A stretch of 64,000 nt of DNA from Bacteriovorax sp. Seq25_V (GTDB lineage: Bacteria; Bdellovibrionota; Bacteriovoracia; Bacteriovoracales; Bacteriovoracaceae), in contig NZ_AUNI01000009.1 in NCBI RefSeq assembly GCF_000447795.1, positions 372,001 through 436,000 of the forward strand, given 5' to 3'. Below the pieces are notes generated by a model, which searched no databases, was not told the DNA's origin, and saw only the letters and a list, made by a program, of their open reading frames with translations. A program made the position numbers and the translations under genes. Numbering within the stretch: the first letter of the stretch is position 1; each line of letters begins with the position of its first letter. Of the stretch, positions 44,487 through 54,352 are shown one piece after another.

Positions 44487-45361
44487 GATTTGGAGCACAC
44501 CAAACTTTCCATTTAAGAGATAGCTGGTTACTTAAAGGCTATGACGCAGTAGTAGCTGACGAAAAAATCTTTAAAAGTAATAACTCAGTTGAGACGCTTG
44601 GCGTTGGTAAAAATATGGTTGAGGCCATAGAATATTGGATGACTGCTTTAAGTCTTTTAATTAAAGATGATAGCAAGTATTATTTAACAGAAATTGCTCA
44701 AGAAATTTTTACTAATGATCAATTCTTAGAACTTGATGGATCTCTACTTACTCTTCACTACCTTTTAGCGTGTAATGTAGAAAATGCAACCTCATTTCAT
44801 TGGTTCTTTAATAAGTTTGCTGCTACTGAATTTGATACAGAGTCACTACAAGTATACTTAGAAACTTACGTACAATCATTAGAAAAGAAAATTAATCCAA
44901 ATACTCTAAAAAAAGATATCAGTTGTATTCTTAGGATGTATAAGGAGCCTATCTATAAGGATAAGGTTAATCCGGAAACTGAAAATCCATCTCCCTTCGT
45001 AAAGTTTAATCTTGTTACGGAGGAGAATAAAAAACTTAAGAAAAACAAATTGAGAAAATCGGATATTCATCCATTGATTTTCGTTTATTTGACTTATTTG
45101 TTTTGGAACGATGTTCTTATGCAAGCAGAGTCATTTAATTTGAGTGAATTAGTTAATAAAGAACTCTCTCCAGGACTTATCATGGGATTCTCTGAAGATG
45201 ATGTCGTACAAATTATTGAAGAGATAGAACGACTCTACGGAGATAAATATATGACATACTCACGTACTGGTGGATATTTTATTTTAAACTTAAAATCAAA
45301 AACAGCAGCAAAATCATTGGAAAATTATTACCAAGAATTTACTACAAGGTTAGGATACTAA
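44483..45361 (+). CDS. sspB: DUF4007 protein, SspB
   Basis: The 292-residue protein shows the DUF4007 pattern: FGAHQTFHLRDSWLLKGYDA at the start, then LGVGKNMVEAIEYWMTAL and FHWFFNKFAATEF. SspB is the DNA-nicking component of single-strand phosphorothioation. It is overlapped by the HTH gene and followed one base later by the large ATPase, the normal sspBCD order. Assignment rests on this order and motif set. Confidence 0.85.
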   Translation: MRFGAHQTFHLRDSWLLKGYDAVVADEKIFKSNNSVETLGVGKNMVEAIEYWMTALSLLIKDDSKYYLTEIAQEIFTNDQFLELDGSLLTLHYLLACNVENATSFHWFFNKFAATEFDTESLQVYLETYVQSLEKKINPNTLKKDISCILRMYKEPIYKDKVNPETENPSPFVKFNLVTEENKKLKKNKLRKSDIHPLIFVYLTYLFWNDVLMQAESFNLSELVNKELSPGLIMGFSEDDVVQIIEEIERLYGDKYMTYSRTGGYFILNLKSKTAAKSLENYYQEFTTRLGY

Positions 45362-45362
45362 G

Positions 45363-48300
45363 ATGTCTCAAACTTCATTATTCAATACAGATGTAATCAA
45401 ACTAGCATCTAGCTTTAATAGATCTACTAATCTTGAATTAGATTATAAAAGTGGAAACAAGTTAAGCGATATTTTTATAACACCAAAATTCTCATTAGGC
45501 ATGACTGAAATTCTTGGTTCAATTAGTGAGGAAAACTCGAATCAACGTGTTAGAGTTCTTTCTGGTTCTCCAGGTCTTGGTAAATCGACATTTGCTCTAT
45601 TAATGTCAGCAATCGTTTCGAAGAAAAATCCACGTGTTGTAAAAAAAATGATTGAGGCAGCCGCTGATTCAGAACTGCTAAATTTATATAACGATTTTCA
45701 AAAAAGTAAGAATACAAAATTAGTGCCTGTTTTCTTAAATGGTTACCTTGGAAATATCGAAGACGCATTTATTGAAAAGTTGAAAGATGCTTTCCAGGAT
45801 GTCGAATTAGAAAGTGAATTATCTAAAGTCCTTCAAAAGTCTTCAAAGAAATATTGGGCCATAGTAGACAAATGGAATAAAGATTATCCAGAGATCTATG
45901 AAAGTTACTTAAGTGAAGTTGCGGTTGAATGTGATTCTGTTGATGAGTTCCAAAAATCTCTGAGAAAAGGTCATGTATCAGCACGTGAAATATTTGAAAG
46001 AATTTATTCAAAAGTAACAGGTGGTGGATCTCTAGCACTTAAGGCTAATAACGATGTTGTTTCAATTTATAAAGAAGCAATTACACTATTACAAAGTAAT
46101 GGATATAATGGAATCTTTGTTGTTTATGATGAGTTTGGAAAATATCTTGAAAGAGGTATTCACAACCCATCTGCACTTAATATTCAATTCCTCCAAGATT
46201 TTGCAGAGTTTTGTGACAGATCTGGTCAGGCACAATGTCACTTAACTTTAATAACTCACTTGTCAGTGTCTCAGTATGCCAATCAACTACCAATAAATAT
46301 CCAGAAGGAGTGGGCAAAGATTGAGGGACGTTTTCACGAGACGTCTTTTTATGATAGAGGGACAACTAGTATGGATATGATTTCTCATGTTTTTGAGAAA
46401 AATATTTATGTTGGTGATAAGAATCTTGCAAAAAAAGTTGAAAAATTTAATAAATCATTTTGTGATTCAATGAAAGGGAACGGATTAACAGGTATTGTTG
46501 ATCGAAAAAATTCAGTTGAAGCACTTACTAAGTGTTATCCACTACACCCTGTTACATTAGCGTTTCTTCCTCTACTTTCCCAGAGAGTTGCTCAGAATGA
46601 AAGAACTCTTTATACATTTCTAACTCGAGATGAAGAGTTTGGCTTAAAAAGATTCTTAGATAATGGATTAAGCGAAAAAGATTTAATGTTTTTGATGCCA
46701 TTAGACCTGTATAACTATTTCTCATCTTTAATTGCTAAAGATGTCGGAGTCGGTGGTTCATATAAGGTAAGCTTAATTGTTGAAGAAGCCTTTGGAAAAA
46801 TACCTAAAGAAGACATCGTTGCTAAACAAATAGTTTCACTCATTGCACTGTCTTCTATCGTTAAAAATTACAATTTTGCGCCACTTAATGAAAGTTTTAT
46901 AGTGACTTCTTTTTCCGGAATTTATGAAGAATCGGAAGTTAAAAAGGCAATTAAAACACTGCTAGATAAGAAAGTGTTTTTATATAATAAAATATTAAAA
47001 CAGTACGAATTACAACAAGGTTCAAGTATTGATATCGATGAAGAAATCAATAAATTTAGAGAAATTAAATTAACTAGTAAGGATCTCGTTTCTAGAGTCA
47101 AAAATTATTATAAGACAGATTTTATCACACCTAAAAGATATAACTACCAAAATAGTATCACACGCTTTTGTGATACAGAGCTTATCTCTGTTGAAGAGCT
47201 GAAGGCCGGCAAATTCACTCGCAAGCCAGACTACTATAGAGAGGATGGATTACTATATTACGTAGTTCCTTTCGATCAAGATGAATTAGAGTTAGCAAGA
47301 AGAATTGTTAGAGAAAACAAAGACGAATTAGTGATCTTTGTTCTTCCAAAGACCTTCGTTGAGTGTAAGAGAGATATTGAAGAGCTTAATGCTATCAATG
47401 CACTTTTTGGAAACAAAGATGTGATGAATTCGGGTCCTTTGGTGCGTAAAGAACTTGATCGCCATAAGGTGATAACTATCCAAGCAATAAGATCAGTACT
47501 TGATCCTTTGATTGGTAAGTTTTCGCTTGATGCAGAAGTTTTCTATTCTAAAGAAAGTATGCGTGTTGGTATAAATTCATATGCGGAACTTTTAATTAAA
47601 GTAGGTGAAGTATTTAATTTAGAGTATACCTCATTTGTTCCTTTCAATAACGAAATGATTAATCGTCATAAAGTTTCAGGTAATATCTCTCTTGCTAGAA
47701 AACAAATTATAGATCGTCTTTCGAGTCACCCAGAAGAAAAAAACTTAGGAATGGAAGGAAACGGCCCCGAGGTAACAATCTATAAATCTCTTGTTAGCAA
47801 TTATGGTGTTAATTATAAATCTGACGAGAAAAAATTTACGATTAAAAAGAACAATAAGTTTGCATCACTTCTTTCTGAGTATAAAGAAATTCTTGCAAGC
47901 TATCCGAAAGGACTTGTTGTTCAAAAATTGTATGATACTTTGGTTGCCCCTCCGTACGGTCTAAGAAAATCAATAATTCCTTTATATTTATCAATTTTTG
48001 ATAAGGTTCTTGAGCATCCTGTAAATCACTATTTTGATAATGAATATATTCCTCGTCCAGATGGTGATCATTATGATCTGATGTTAAAGCACCCTAAGAA
48101 TTGCTTCGTAAAGTACACTGAAATCTCTAAGGCGAAATCTGACTATCTTGCTCAATTAGCAAAGGTCTTTGAAGACAAGACAGATTCTCCAACTGTGAGT
48201 AGTGTTATTGAAGCAATATTCAAATGGAAGAAATCTGTTCCTGATTATACTAAAAATAGTGGAAAGCTATCCGTTGAGGAAAAAAAGCTATTAATTTTTA

Positions 48301-49061
48301 TTGAATCTGCTAAAGAGCCTGATAGATTGGTATTCGAAAACTTACCAGATATTTTCAATATTGAACCTATATCAAAGAATACAAGTATCGAGGATATAGA
48401 ACTTATATCTTCTCAATTGATAAAGATAAAGAAGAAAGTATTTGGAGTTTATCCAGAGTTAATTGCTGACCTTCACAAGTTGCTAATTGAATCACTTCAG
48501 TTCTTACAAATTAATTGTTTAAACATAAAGCCTATTTCTTATAAAAAAGGAATGAGCCTAGCTAAGGAGTATCAGGATAATTTAGCACTGCTACCCGAAG
48601 AAATTCGTTCTTATCCATTTAATTCGTTAACTGCAAAATTCCTTGGACGATTAAAGTCTTTTGATTCCACAAAGCATTCTCAATATTTTGTAGAAACAAT
48701 CGCTGATGCTTTAACCGAATCTAATCCACGCTATTGGGCCGAGAAAGGGAAGTCTTTATTTGAGACTAACCTTATTAAATGTAATAATGAGATAGAGATG
48801 GTTACAGAGTTACTTGACTCTGAATTTAGTGGGCAATCTGTGGTCGCCTTTATTAACAAACAGAGTGGAGATAAAGAGTACTTACGACTTGGAGTTTATA
48901 CTGATTCTGGAGAAAATGAGATTAAAGATAGTATCGAAAAGCTACTGTCCTCTTTGAATCCAAAATCTCGTAATAACTTACTTCTATCATTGTTAAAGCC
49001 AATTGAAGAAAATAGCCAATCTGTTGAGATTAAGAATGTAAAAGGAAAATACATTGAGTAA
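45363..49061 (+). CDS. sspC: Large P-loop ATPase, SspC
   Basis: The 1232-residue protein has Walker A (VLSGSPGLGKSTFALL, about 62-77) and Walker B (GIFVVYDEFGKYLE, about 243-256), the signature of the BrxC/SspC-like ATPases. The remainder is a long helical region with winged-helix stretches. SspC is the ATPase of the phosphorothioation complex and works with SspB and SspD. Its end overlaps the sspD start by 8 bases. Confidence 0.85.
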   Translation: MSQTSLFNTDVIKLASSFNRSTNLELDYKSGNKLSDIFITPKFSLGMTEILGSISEENSNQRVRVLSGSPGLGKSTFALLMSAIVSKKNPRVVKKMIEAAADSELLNLYNDFQKSKNTKLVPVFLNGYLGNIEDAFIEKLKDAFQDVELESELSKVLQKSSKKYWAIVDKWNKDYPEIYESYLSEVAVECDSVDEFQKSLRKGHVSAREIFERIYSKVTGGGSLALKANNDVVSIYKEAITLLQSNGYNGIFVVYDEFGKYLERGIHNPSALNIQFLQDFAEFCDRSGQAQCHLTLITHLSVSQYANQLPINIQKEWAKIEGRFHETSFYDRGTTSMDMISHVFEKNIYVGDKNLAKKVEKFNKSFCDSMKGNGLTGIVDRKNSVEALTKCYPLHPVTLAFLPLLSQRVAQNERTLYTFLTRDEEFGLKRFLDNGLSEKDLMFLMPLDLYNYFSSLIAKDVGVGGSYKVSLIVEEAFGKIPKEDIVAKQIVSLIALSSIVKNYNFAPLNESFIVTSFSGIYEESEVKKAIKTLLDKKVFLYNKILKQYELQQGSSIDIDEEINKFREIKLTSKDLVSRVKNYYKTDFITPKRYNYQNSITRFCDTELISVEELKAGKFTRKPDYYREDGLLYYVVPFDQDELELARRIVRENKDELVIFVLPKTFVECKRDIEELNAINALFGNKDVMNSGPLVRKELDRHKVITIQAIRSVLDPLIGKFSLDAEVFYSKESMRVGINSYAELLIKVGEVFNLEYTSFVPFNNEMINRHKVSGNISLARKQIIDRLSSHPEEKNLGMEGNGPEVTIYKSLVSNYGVNYKSDEKKFTIKKNNKFASLLSEYKEILASYPKGLVVQKLYDTLVAPPYGLRKSIIPLYLSIFDKVLEHPVNHYFDNEYIPRPDGDHYDLMLKHPKNCFVKYTEISKAKSDYLAQLAKVFEDKTDSPTVSSVIEAIFKWKKSVPDYTKNSGKLSVEEKKLLIFIESAKEPDRLVFENLPDIFNIEPISKNTSIEDIELISSQLIKIKKKVFGVYPELIADLHKLLIESLQFLQINCLNIKPISYKKGMSLAKEYQDNLALLPEEIRSYPFNSLTAKFLGRLKSFDSTKHSQYFVETIADALTESNPRYWAEKGKSLFETNLIKCNNEIEMVTELLDSEFSGQSVVAFINKQSGDKEYLRLGVYTDSGENEIKDSIEKLLSSLNPKSRNNLLLSLLKPIEENSQSVEIKNVKGKYIE

Positions 49062-49893
49062 TATATTTGATTTGAAAAACTTTTCATATGATCCTAGTCG
49101 CAGGCAAATCTGCCCTTTATCTGGAGGGAAAGATTCTACGGCTTTAGCAATTTTACTTAAGGGAAAAATTCCAAACCTTGAGTATGTTTTTACAGACACA
49201 GGAGCAGAGCTTCCCGAAGCATATGAATATTTAGATAAGCTTGAAGCATTTCTTGGGCAGCCTATTGTTAGGCTTAACTCAGATAAGACATTTGATTTTT
49301 TATTACAGAAACATGGTAATTATTTACCTTCAGCACGAGCCCGTTGGTGTACAGCTGAGATGAAAATTAAATCGTATGAGCGTTATATAGGTGATGACTT
49401 AATTGAGTCTTACGTTGGAATTAGGGCCGATGAAAATAGAGAAGGTTATATCTCTGATAAGCCAAACATTTCACCGCGATACCCATTTAAGGAATATGGT
49501 ATTGACCTTGCTGGTGTAAATCAGATTCTTGAAGACTCTGGAATTGGGATGCCTAAGTATTATGAATGGCGTTCTCGTTCTGGCTGTTACTTTTGTTTTT
49601 TTCAAAGGCAAATTGAGTGGGTTGGTCTGAAAGAAAGACATCCTGATTTGTTTGAAAAAGCAAAAGAATATGAGAAGCGCGGATATGTTGGGGAAGGTCG
49701 AAACTTCACATGGGTTAATGGAACCTCTCTTGAAGAAATGGAAGCTCGCTCTGAAGAAATAAAGCAAAAGCATGAAGAAAAAATGGAGAAGGCTAGAATT
49801 AAGGCCTGTGGAAAAAAAGATTTATCGGATATCTTCACTGATGTCGTAAATGATGATGACGGAGAAGATGCCTGCTTAATCTGTGACTTATAA
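49054..49893 (+). CDS. sspD: PAPS-reductase-like sulfurtransferase, SspD
   Basis: TTG start after AAAGGA; 279 residues. The PP-loop is CPLSGGKDSTALAI (about 20-32), followed by FTDTGAELPEAY and ARWCTAEMK. RSGCYFCFFQ and the final CLICDL give further cysteines for a possible Fe-S cluster. SspD (DndC-like) activates the DNA backbone for sulfur transfer using ATP. It overlaps sspC and its end overlaps the convergent methyltransferase by 6 bases. Confidence 0.9.
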   Translation: MSNIFDLKNFSYDPSRRQICPLSGGKDSTALAILLKGKIPNLEYVFTDTGAELPEAYEYLDKLEAFLGQPIVRLNSDKTFDFLLQKHGNYLPSARARWCTAEMKIKSYERYIGDDLIESYVGIRADENREGYISDKPNISPRYPFKEYGIDLAGVNQILEDSGIGMPKYYEWRSRSGCYFCFFQRQIEWVGLKERHPDLFEKAKEYEKRGYVGEGRNFTWVNGTSLEEMEARSEEIKQKHEEKMEKARIKACGKKDLSDIFTDVVNDDDGEDACLICDL

Positions 49894-51381
49894 CTTTTTT
49901 AACTGATGACCTTTAATTATAAACCCTTCTTCCTGTAGGAACTTTTCCCAGTTTAGACGAGTTCCTATATGATTGTGTCCTAGAAGGCCAAACTTCTCTT
50001 CTTTCAAAGTCAATTTCTTGAATTTATCAAATAATGGGTAGTCTTCATCTATAAATGTATCTTTTCTGTGTAGTATTGGTGGATTTTCTCTCTGTCTAAA
50101 TTCCCAGAATTTTACATTGTTTTTTGGGATATCCATTACAAGAGTATAAAGAAGAGCTGGATGAGCAATACTATCAAAATCTTCGTATACAAGAAAAGAA
50201 ACTTTGTCTTTTAATTTATTTATCTTTAACAAATTACATTCATCGATATCTCCAACTAGCTTTTTTGCAATACCTACTTTAACTTGGATAGGAGCTGGAA
50301 GCTTATTGATTAGAGATGGATGTATATAAAATGCATCAGGTAGCTGTTTCCCAAGATTACAGGCTCTGAATGATTTTTGCATTACAGTTTGATTACCAAT
50401 TGAGAAAAGAAGATTTTCTGCTTCTCTTTTGCAGTTTGAGTACGTACCCAAAAATTCTTTAATATCTAAAACCATATTTTCTGGTAAGTCAGATTGTTTC
50501 GGGAAGCCTTTCCTGTCAAATTTTCTAAGTGCAAAAAATACAAGTAAGTCAGTGACTCTAGACTGTCGTATTTGTTCTAATCTATCTTGATCAATATTTT
50601 CAAGTAATAAGCTTTTGACCTTTGTCTTACTTTTGAACTCTCTGATTAATTCTTTATAAGAGGAGCTTTCTAGATCAGTAGGTAGTCTACCGTGGTTAAA
50701 TAGAAACGAAATAGTCTCTTCGAAAAATGGGGACTCTTTTATAAGTTCTTCTAATTTTGGTTTGAATACTTTGACTCTAGTTCTTTCTTTAGAAATGGGG
50801 TCAATTCTTGTGTAGTCGAGAATTACTGGACGCTTATATCTAGATTGCAAATAATTTAACTTATCTTGTTCATATCTAAAAATGAAAAAGATTCCCGGAG
50901 CGATAGCTATTGCATCTTTATCCAATAATGATTCTAAGTAATTTTTAATTTCTTCTTGTTCATAGTATTTTTGAAATGTTCCTCGAGAAGAGAGGACACC
51001 ATCCCCAAGACTAATGCCTTCGTAACCCTGTTGAATTTTAGTCATAACTGAGACACAAAGGAGTTTATTCGCTAGTGAATATGCTGTTTTGAGAGTCTCT
51101 GATCTTTCATTCGGTTTTTCTATGACATTGAGTACAAAACCAAGATTTACAATATCTGATTTTATATGCTGAGAATCTGGTCGATAATACGGATCATAGC
51201 CTTGAATTTTGGAGAAACCATTCTTTGCAAGAATTGTTAAGTCCTGTCCGTGGCCACAACCATAATCAAAAAAGCTAGATTCTTGAGTTAGTAAATTACT
51301 CTCTAGCAAGAGGGAGACTGGTCTTGAAACCTTATTTCTTTTTATTGCTGTCTTGTGTCGTTCAATATTTATATCTATCAC
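49888..51381 (-). CDS. Phosphorothioation-associated putative methyltransferase
   Basis: The start is set at GTG 51381 (MIDINIERHKTAIKRNKVSR), the family's usual N-terminus; a longer 515-residue call is possible from 51435. The SAM motif is FFDYGCGHGQDLTIL, then IQGYDPYYRPD and LGFVLNVIEKP. This is the family of putative methyltransferases repeatedly linked to Dnd/Ssp genes. Its precise role is unknown. It converges with sspD and is divergent from sspA. Confidence 0.85.
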   Translation of the reverse strand: MIDINIERHKTAIKRNKVSRPVSLLLESNLLTQESSFFDYGCGHGQDLTILAKNGFSKIQGYDPYYRPDSQHIKSDIVNLGFVLNVIEKPNERSETLKTAYSLANKLLCVSVMTKIQQGYEGISLGDGVLSSRGTFQKYYEQEEIKNYLESLLDKDAIAIAPGIFFIFRYEQDKLNYLQSRYKRPVILDYTRIDPISKERTRVKVFKPKLEELIKESPFFEETISFLFNHGRLPTDLESSSYKELIREFKSKTKVKSLLLENIDQDRLEQIRQSRVTDLLVFFALRKFDRKGFPKQSDLPENMVLDIKEFLGTYSNCKREAENLLFSIGNQTVMQKSFRACNLGKQLPDAFYIHPSLINKLPAPIQVKVGIAKKLVGDIDECNLLKINKLKDKVSFLVYEDFDSIAHPALLYTLVMDIPKNNVKFWEFRQRENPPILHRKDTFIDEDYPLFDKFKKLTLKEEKFGLLGHNHIGTRLNWEKFLQEEGFIIKGHQLKKL

Positions 51382-51437
51382 ATTACATTTTATATACGAA
51401 ATGTTACGATTTACCAAGATACTAAGGAGAATCATAC

Positions 51438-52559
51438 GTGATTTATTTAGATTATAATGCTACTGCGCCATATAGTGATTCTGTAAAAAAATATATACAG
51501 GATGGAATGATAAACGATTGGGCAAATCCTTCATCTGAACATGACTTTGGTTTTGAACTTATGAACAAAGTTAAGGACTCTCGTCGTTATATTGCAGACT
51601 TTTTTGGAGTGAGTAGTAGATCCATATTTTTTACAAGTGGAGCAACCGAAAGTATAAATTCTGTTTTATCATTTTCAAATTTAACCAAAAACAATGTAAG
51701 AACAATTATATCTTCTAAACTTGAGCATCATGCAACTTTAGATACGTTGAAACGTTTAGAGAAATCTGGTTTTAATGTTTTGAATGTGAGTAGTAACCAA
51801 TCTGGTCAGCTTGATATCAACGAATTAGAGGACTTTTTAAAAAAAGAGAAAAACGCTCTCGTTTCTTTATTGTATGTTAATAATGAAACAGGGGTGATTT
51901 CAGATATTCCACAAATATCTCGTTTATGTAAAAAATATGATGCTTTAATTCATATCGATGCGGTACAAGCTCTTGGAAAAATGAACTTCAATCTCGAAGA
52001 TTTAGAAGTTGATTTTGCTAGTTTTGCTGGTCATAAAATTGGTGCATTAAAAGGAGTTGGATTACTCTATATAAAGTCTCCAAAGACTTATGAACCCTTG
52101 ATGACTGGAGGAGGTCAGGAAGGAGGTGTGAGGCCAGGAACTTACAATTATCCGGGAATAAAAAGCTTCGAGCTCGCTCTGAGAGATATTAATCCTGAGA
52201 CAATTGAGTCGATTTGTAATTTACGTGCAGATTTTGAAAAACAAATTGTAAGTAATACTTCCTTTGCAATTAACTGTGTCGGTGTACCAAGAGTTGCAAA
52301 CACTACTAATATTTATTTGAATGGTCACGATTCTCGTGCTGTTTTATTAAACCTAAGTAGAAAGAATATTATGGTGAGCTCCGGGAGCGCATGCTCTTCT
52401 GGGAGCTTCGAGCCAAGTCATGTTATTAGAAATCTGGGTTTTGATAAAGAGTATGCTTCTTCGTGTCTTCGAGTTTCCATCGGTGGGAAGACTACTCGTG
52501 AAGAGCTTGCATCCTTCTTAAATGAACTTTTAGTTATTACTTCTTCATTATCTGATTAG
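51438..52559 (+). CDS. sspA: Cysteine desulfurase, SspA/DndA
   Basis: GTG start after AAGGAG; 373 residues. Class V PLP fold: LDYNATAPYSDSVKKY start, SGATESINSVL, the EHHATLDTL region, IHIDAVQALGK and the PLP lysine in GHKIGALKGVG. The catalytic Cys lies in VSSGSACSSGSFEPSHV. It mobilises sulfur from L-cysteine to SspD. Its promoter shares the 56-base gap with the divergent methyltransferase. Confidence 0.9.
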   Translation: MIYLDYNATAPYSDSVKKYIQDGMINDWANPSSEHDFGFELMNKVKDSRRYIADFFGVSSRSIFFTSGATESINSVLSFSNLTKNNVRTIISSKLEHHATLDTLKRLEKSGFNVLNVSSNQSGQLDINELEDFLKKEKNALVSLLYVNNETGVISDIPQISRLCKKYDALIHIDAVQALGKMNFNLEDLEVDFASFAGHKIGALKGVGLLYIKSPKTYEPLMTGGGQEGGVRPGTYNYPGIKSFELALRDINPETIESICNLRADFEKQIVSNTSFAINCVGVPRVANTTNIYLNGHDSRAVLLNLSRKNIMVSSGSACSSGSFEPSHVIRNLGFDKEYASSCLRVSIGGKTTREELASFLNELLVITSSLSD

Positions 52560-52782
52560 ATATTTTTAGTAATTCCTCAATAGTATGATTTTTATATTCA
52601 AAATAGACTTCAATAGATATTTTTGTAGGTCTATTTGTATCAATCTTTTTAAATTCATATACTTTTGAGTTTAATTGACAATCATCAATATTAAGAAATT
52701 TAAGAATTTCTTTCCTTAAACTAAGATCATTAATTCTAAACACTAAAAATGCTAGAAGAGTGTTATTTTTGTTCCAGTTCAA
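52537..52782 (-). CDS. Small hypothetical protein at the end of the ssp locus
   Basis: A TTG start after GGAGGGGG gives 81 residues (MNWNKNNTLLAFLVFRINDL; KISIEVYFEYKNHTIEELLK). Its end overlaps the end of sspA by 23 bases (convergent). No family recognised. The gap 52783-53057 is AT-rich with no gene. Confidence 0.45.
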   Translation of the reverse strand: MNWNKNNTLLAFLVFRINDLSLRKEILKFLNIDDCQLNSKVYEFKKIDTNRPTKISIEVYFEYKNHTIEELLKISNQIMKK

Positions 52783-53057
52783 GGCCCCCTCCTGTTCAAT
52801 AGAAAATATATGTTCGAAAAAGCTCTTTTCACCTATCGATATAGTACATGATTTTAACGACTAGGAATATTTCTTATGTTTAACAATGGTGCTCTCTGGA
52901 TAGAAATTTTCTCAATAATTTATGAAAGCAAATAATTACTTTGATAATGAAAATAAACTCTTCATCAGAGTTAAGATAAATTAATTTTCTGGCAATCTTT
53001 TTAATTTAATTAGTTGATTTACTTTTAAATCTATAGATCATAACTTAAATTATATTA

Positions 53058-53627
53058 ATGATAAACTATTACGACGAAAACTTTCAAAGCTTTATTGATA
53101 CAACTTTAAATATCGATATGATATCCCTTTATATACCTTTCTGTGAACATCTCAGGGCGAATGCACGCATTCTAGATATTGGCTGTGGTCCAGGTCGTGA
53201 CCTGAAGTATTTTAAGGAGCAAGGCTATGATGCTCAAGGAGTGGAACCGAGTAATAAATTAGCGGTTTTTGCCCGTGAGCATAGTAATTGTATAGTTCAT
53301 GAAGGACTTTTGCAGGAAGTTGAGATTACTGGTAAGTTCGATGGAATTTGGGCATGCGCTTCTCTTCTTCATGTACCTAGAAATGAGTTAACTTCTGTAT
53401 TTGAAAAAATCGAATGTTTAATGAATAGTGACGCAGTTTTTTATTGTTCATTCAAATATGGTGAATTTGAAGGTGAGAGAAATGGACGCTTCTTCAATGA
53501 TCAAACTCTCGAATCAATACATGAATTTCTACCCAAAAATCTTGAAATTAAAAAGTCTTGGATTACTGAAGATAAGCGACCTGATCGCGATGAACGTTGG
53601 TTGAATTTACTATTAAAGCATAAATGA
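53058..53627 (+). CDS. Class I SAM methyltransferase
   Basis: The 189-residue protein has RILDIGCGPGRDLKYFKEQG (SAM motif I), then AQGVEPSNKLAVFARE and FDGIWACASLLHVP, the Methyltransf_25-like form. It overlaps the next phosphoesterase by 4 bases (ATGA), so they are coupled. A tellurite- or tRNA-type substrate is possible but not shown. Confidence 0.85.
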   Translation: MINYYDENFQSFIDTTLNIDMISLYIPFCEHLRANARILDIGCGPGRDLKYFKEQGYDAQGVEPSNKLAVFAREHSNCIVHEGLLQEVEITGKFDGIWACASLLHVPRNELTSVFEKIECLMNSDAVFYCSFKYGEFEGERNGRFFNDQTLESIHEFLPKNLEIKKSWITEDKRPDRDERWLNLLLKHK

Positions 53628-54256
53628 AACTAACTTTCTTCTCCGACACTCACACCAAGCACAGCGAAGTTCCCATTGGTTCAGGAGACATTCTCTTTCA
53701 CTGCGGTGATATCACTCGAAGAGGTGACTTAAAAGAGCTTACAGACTTTGCAAGCTTCATGGCCACTTTGAATTTTAAGCATAAAATTGTCATTGCAGGA
53801 AACCATGACTTCTGTTTTGAAGATAATCGTAGAGATGAGGCGGAAAGAATATTAAGGGATCATGGAATCACTTACCTCAATGATAGTGGAATTGAAATCA
53901 ACGGTCTCAAAATTTGGGGCTCTCCAATTCAACCCGAATTTTTTAATTGGGCCTTTAACAGAGATAGAGGCGAAGATATCAAAAAGCATTGGGATCTCAT
54001 TCCTGCTGACACTGATATTTTAATTACGCATGGACCACCGTATGGGATCTCTGATCTGTGCGCTCATGGAGAGCGAGTGGGATGCCATGATCTTCTCATG
54101 AGACTCAGTGAACTACGCAATCTTAAGATTCACGCCTTTGGCCATATCCATGAAGGTTACGGACTGACTTCTATTGATGGCGTTAAATACATCAATGCTT
54201 GTAGCCTCGATGAGAAATACCAGTATGCTAACGGGCCAATTACTGTAGTTTTGTAG
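53624..54256 (+). CDS. Calcineurin-like metallophosphoesterase
   Basis: The 210-residue protein has the metal-binding motifs in order: FFSDTHTKH (DxH), LFHCGDITRRG (GD), VIAGNHDFC (GNHD), ILITHGPPYG and HAFGHIHEGYG (GHxH). It is a two-metal phosphatase or nucleotide phosphodiesterase of unknown substrate, coupled to the methyltransferase. Confidence 0.88.
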   Translation: MKLTFFSDTHTKHSEVPIGSGDILFHCGDITRRGDLKELTDFASFMATLNFKHKIVIAGNHDFCFEDNRRDEAERILRDHGITYLNDSGIEINGLKIWGSPIQPEFFNWAFNRDRGEDIKKHWDLIPADTDILITHGPPYGISDLCAHGERVGCHDLLMRLSELRNLKIHAFGHIHEGYGLTSIDGVKYINACSLDEKYQYANGPITVVL

Positions 54257-54352
54257 CTTCGTAGAATACGTGAAGCCAAGTTAAGAAATCTTGATTTAGA
54301 TAAGATGACACTTCCTCCGATAAAGACTTAATCGCACATTCGGAGAAATGCT

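Noticed and set aside
45363-49061. BREX (BrxC-like ATPase)
   Set aside because: The Walker motifs recall BrxC, but there is no PglX, PglZ or BrxL. The neighbours are sspB, sspD and sspA.
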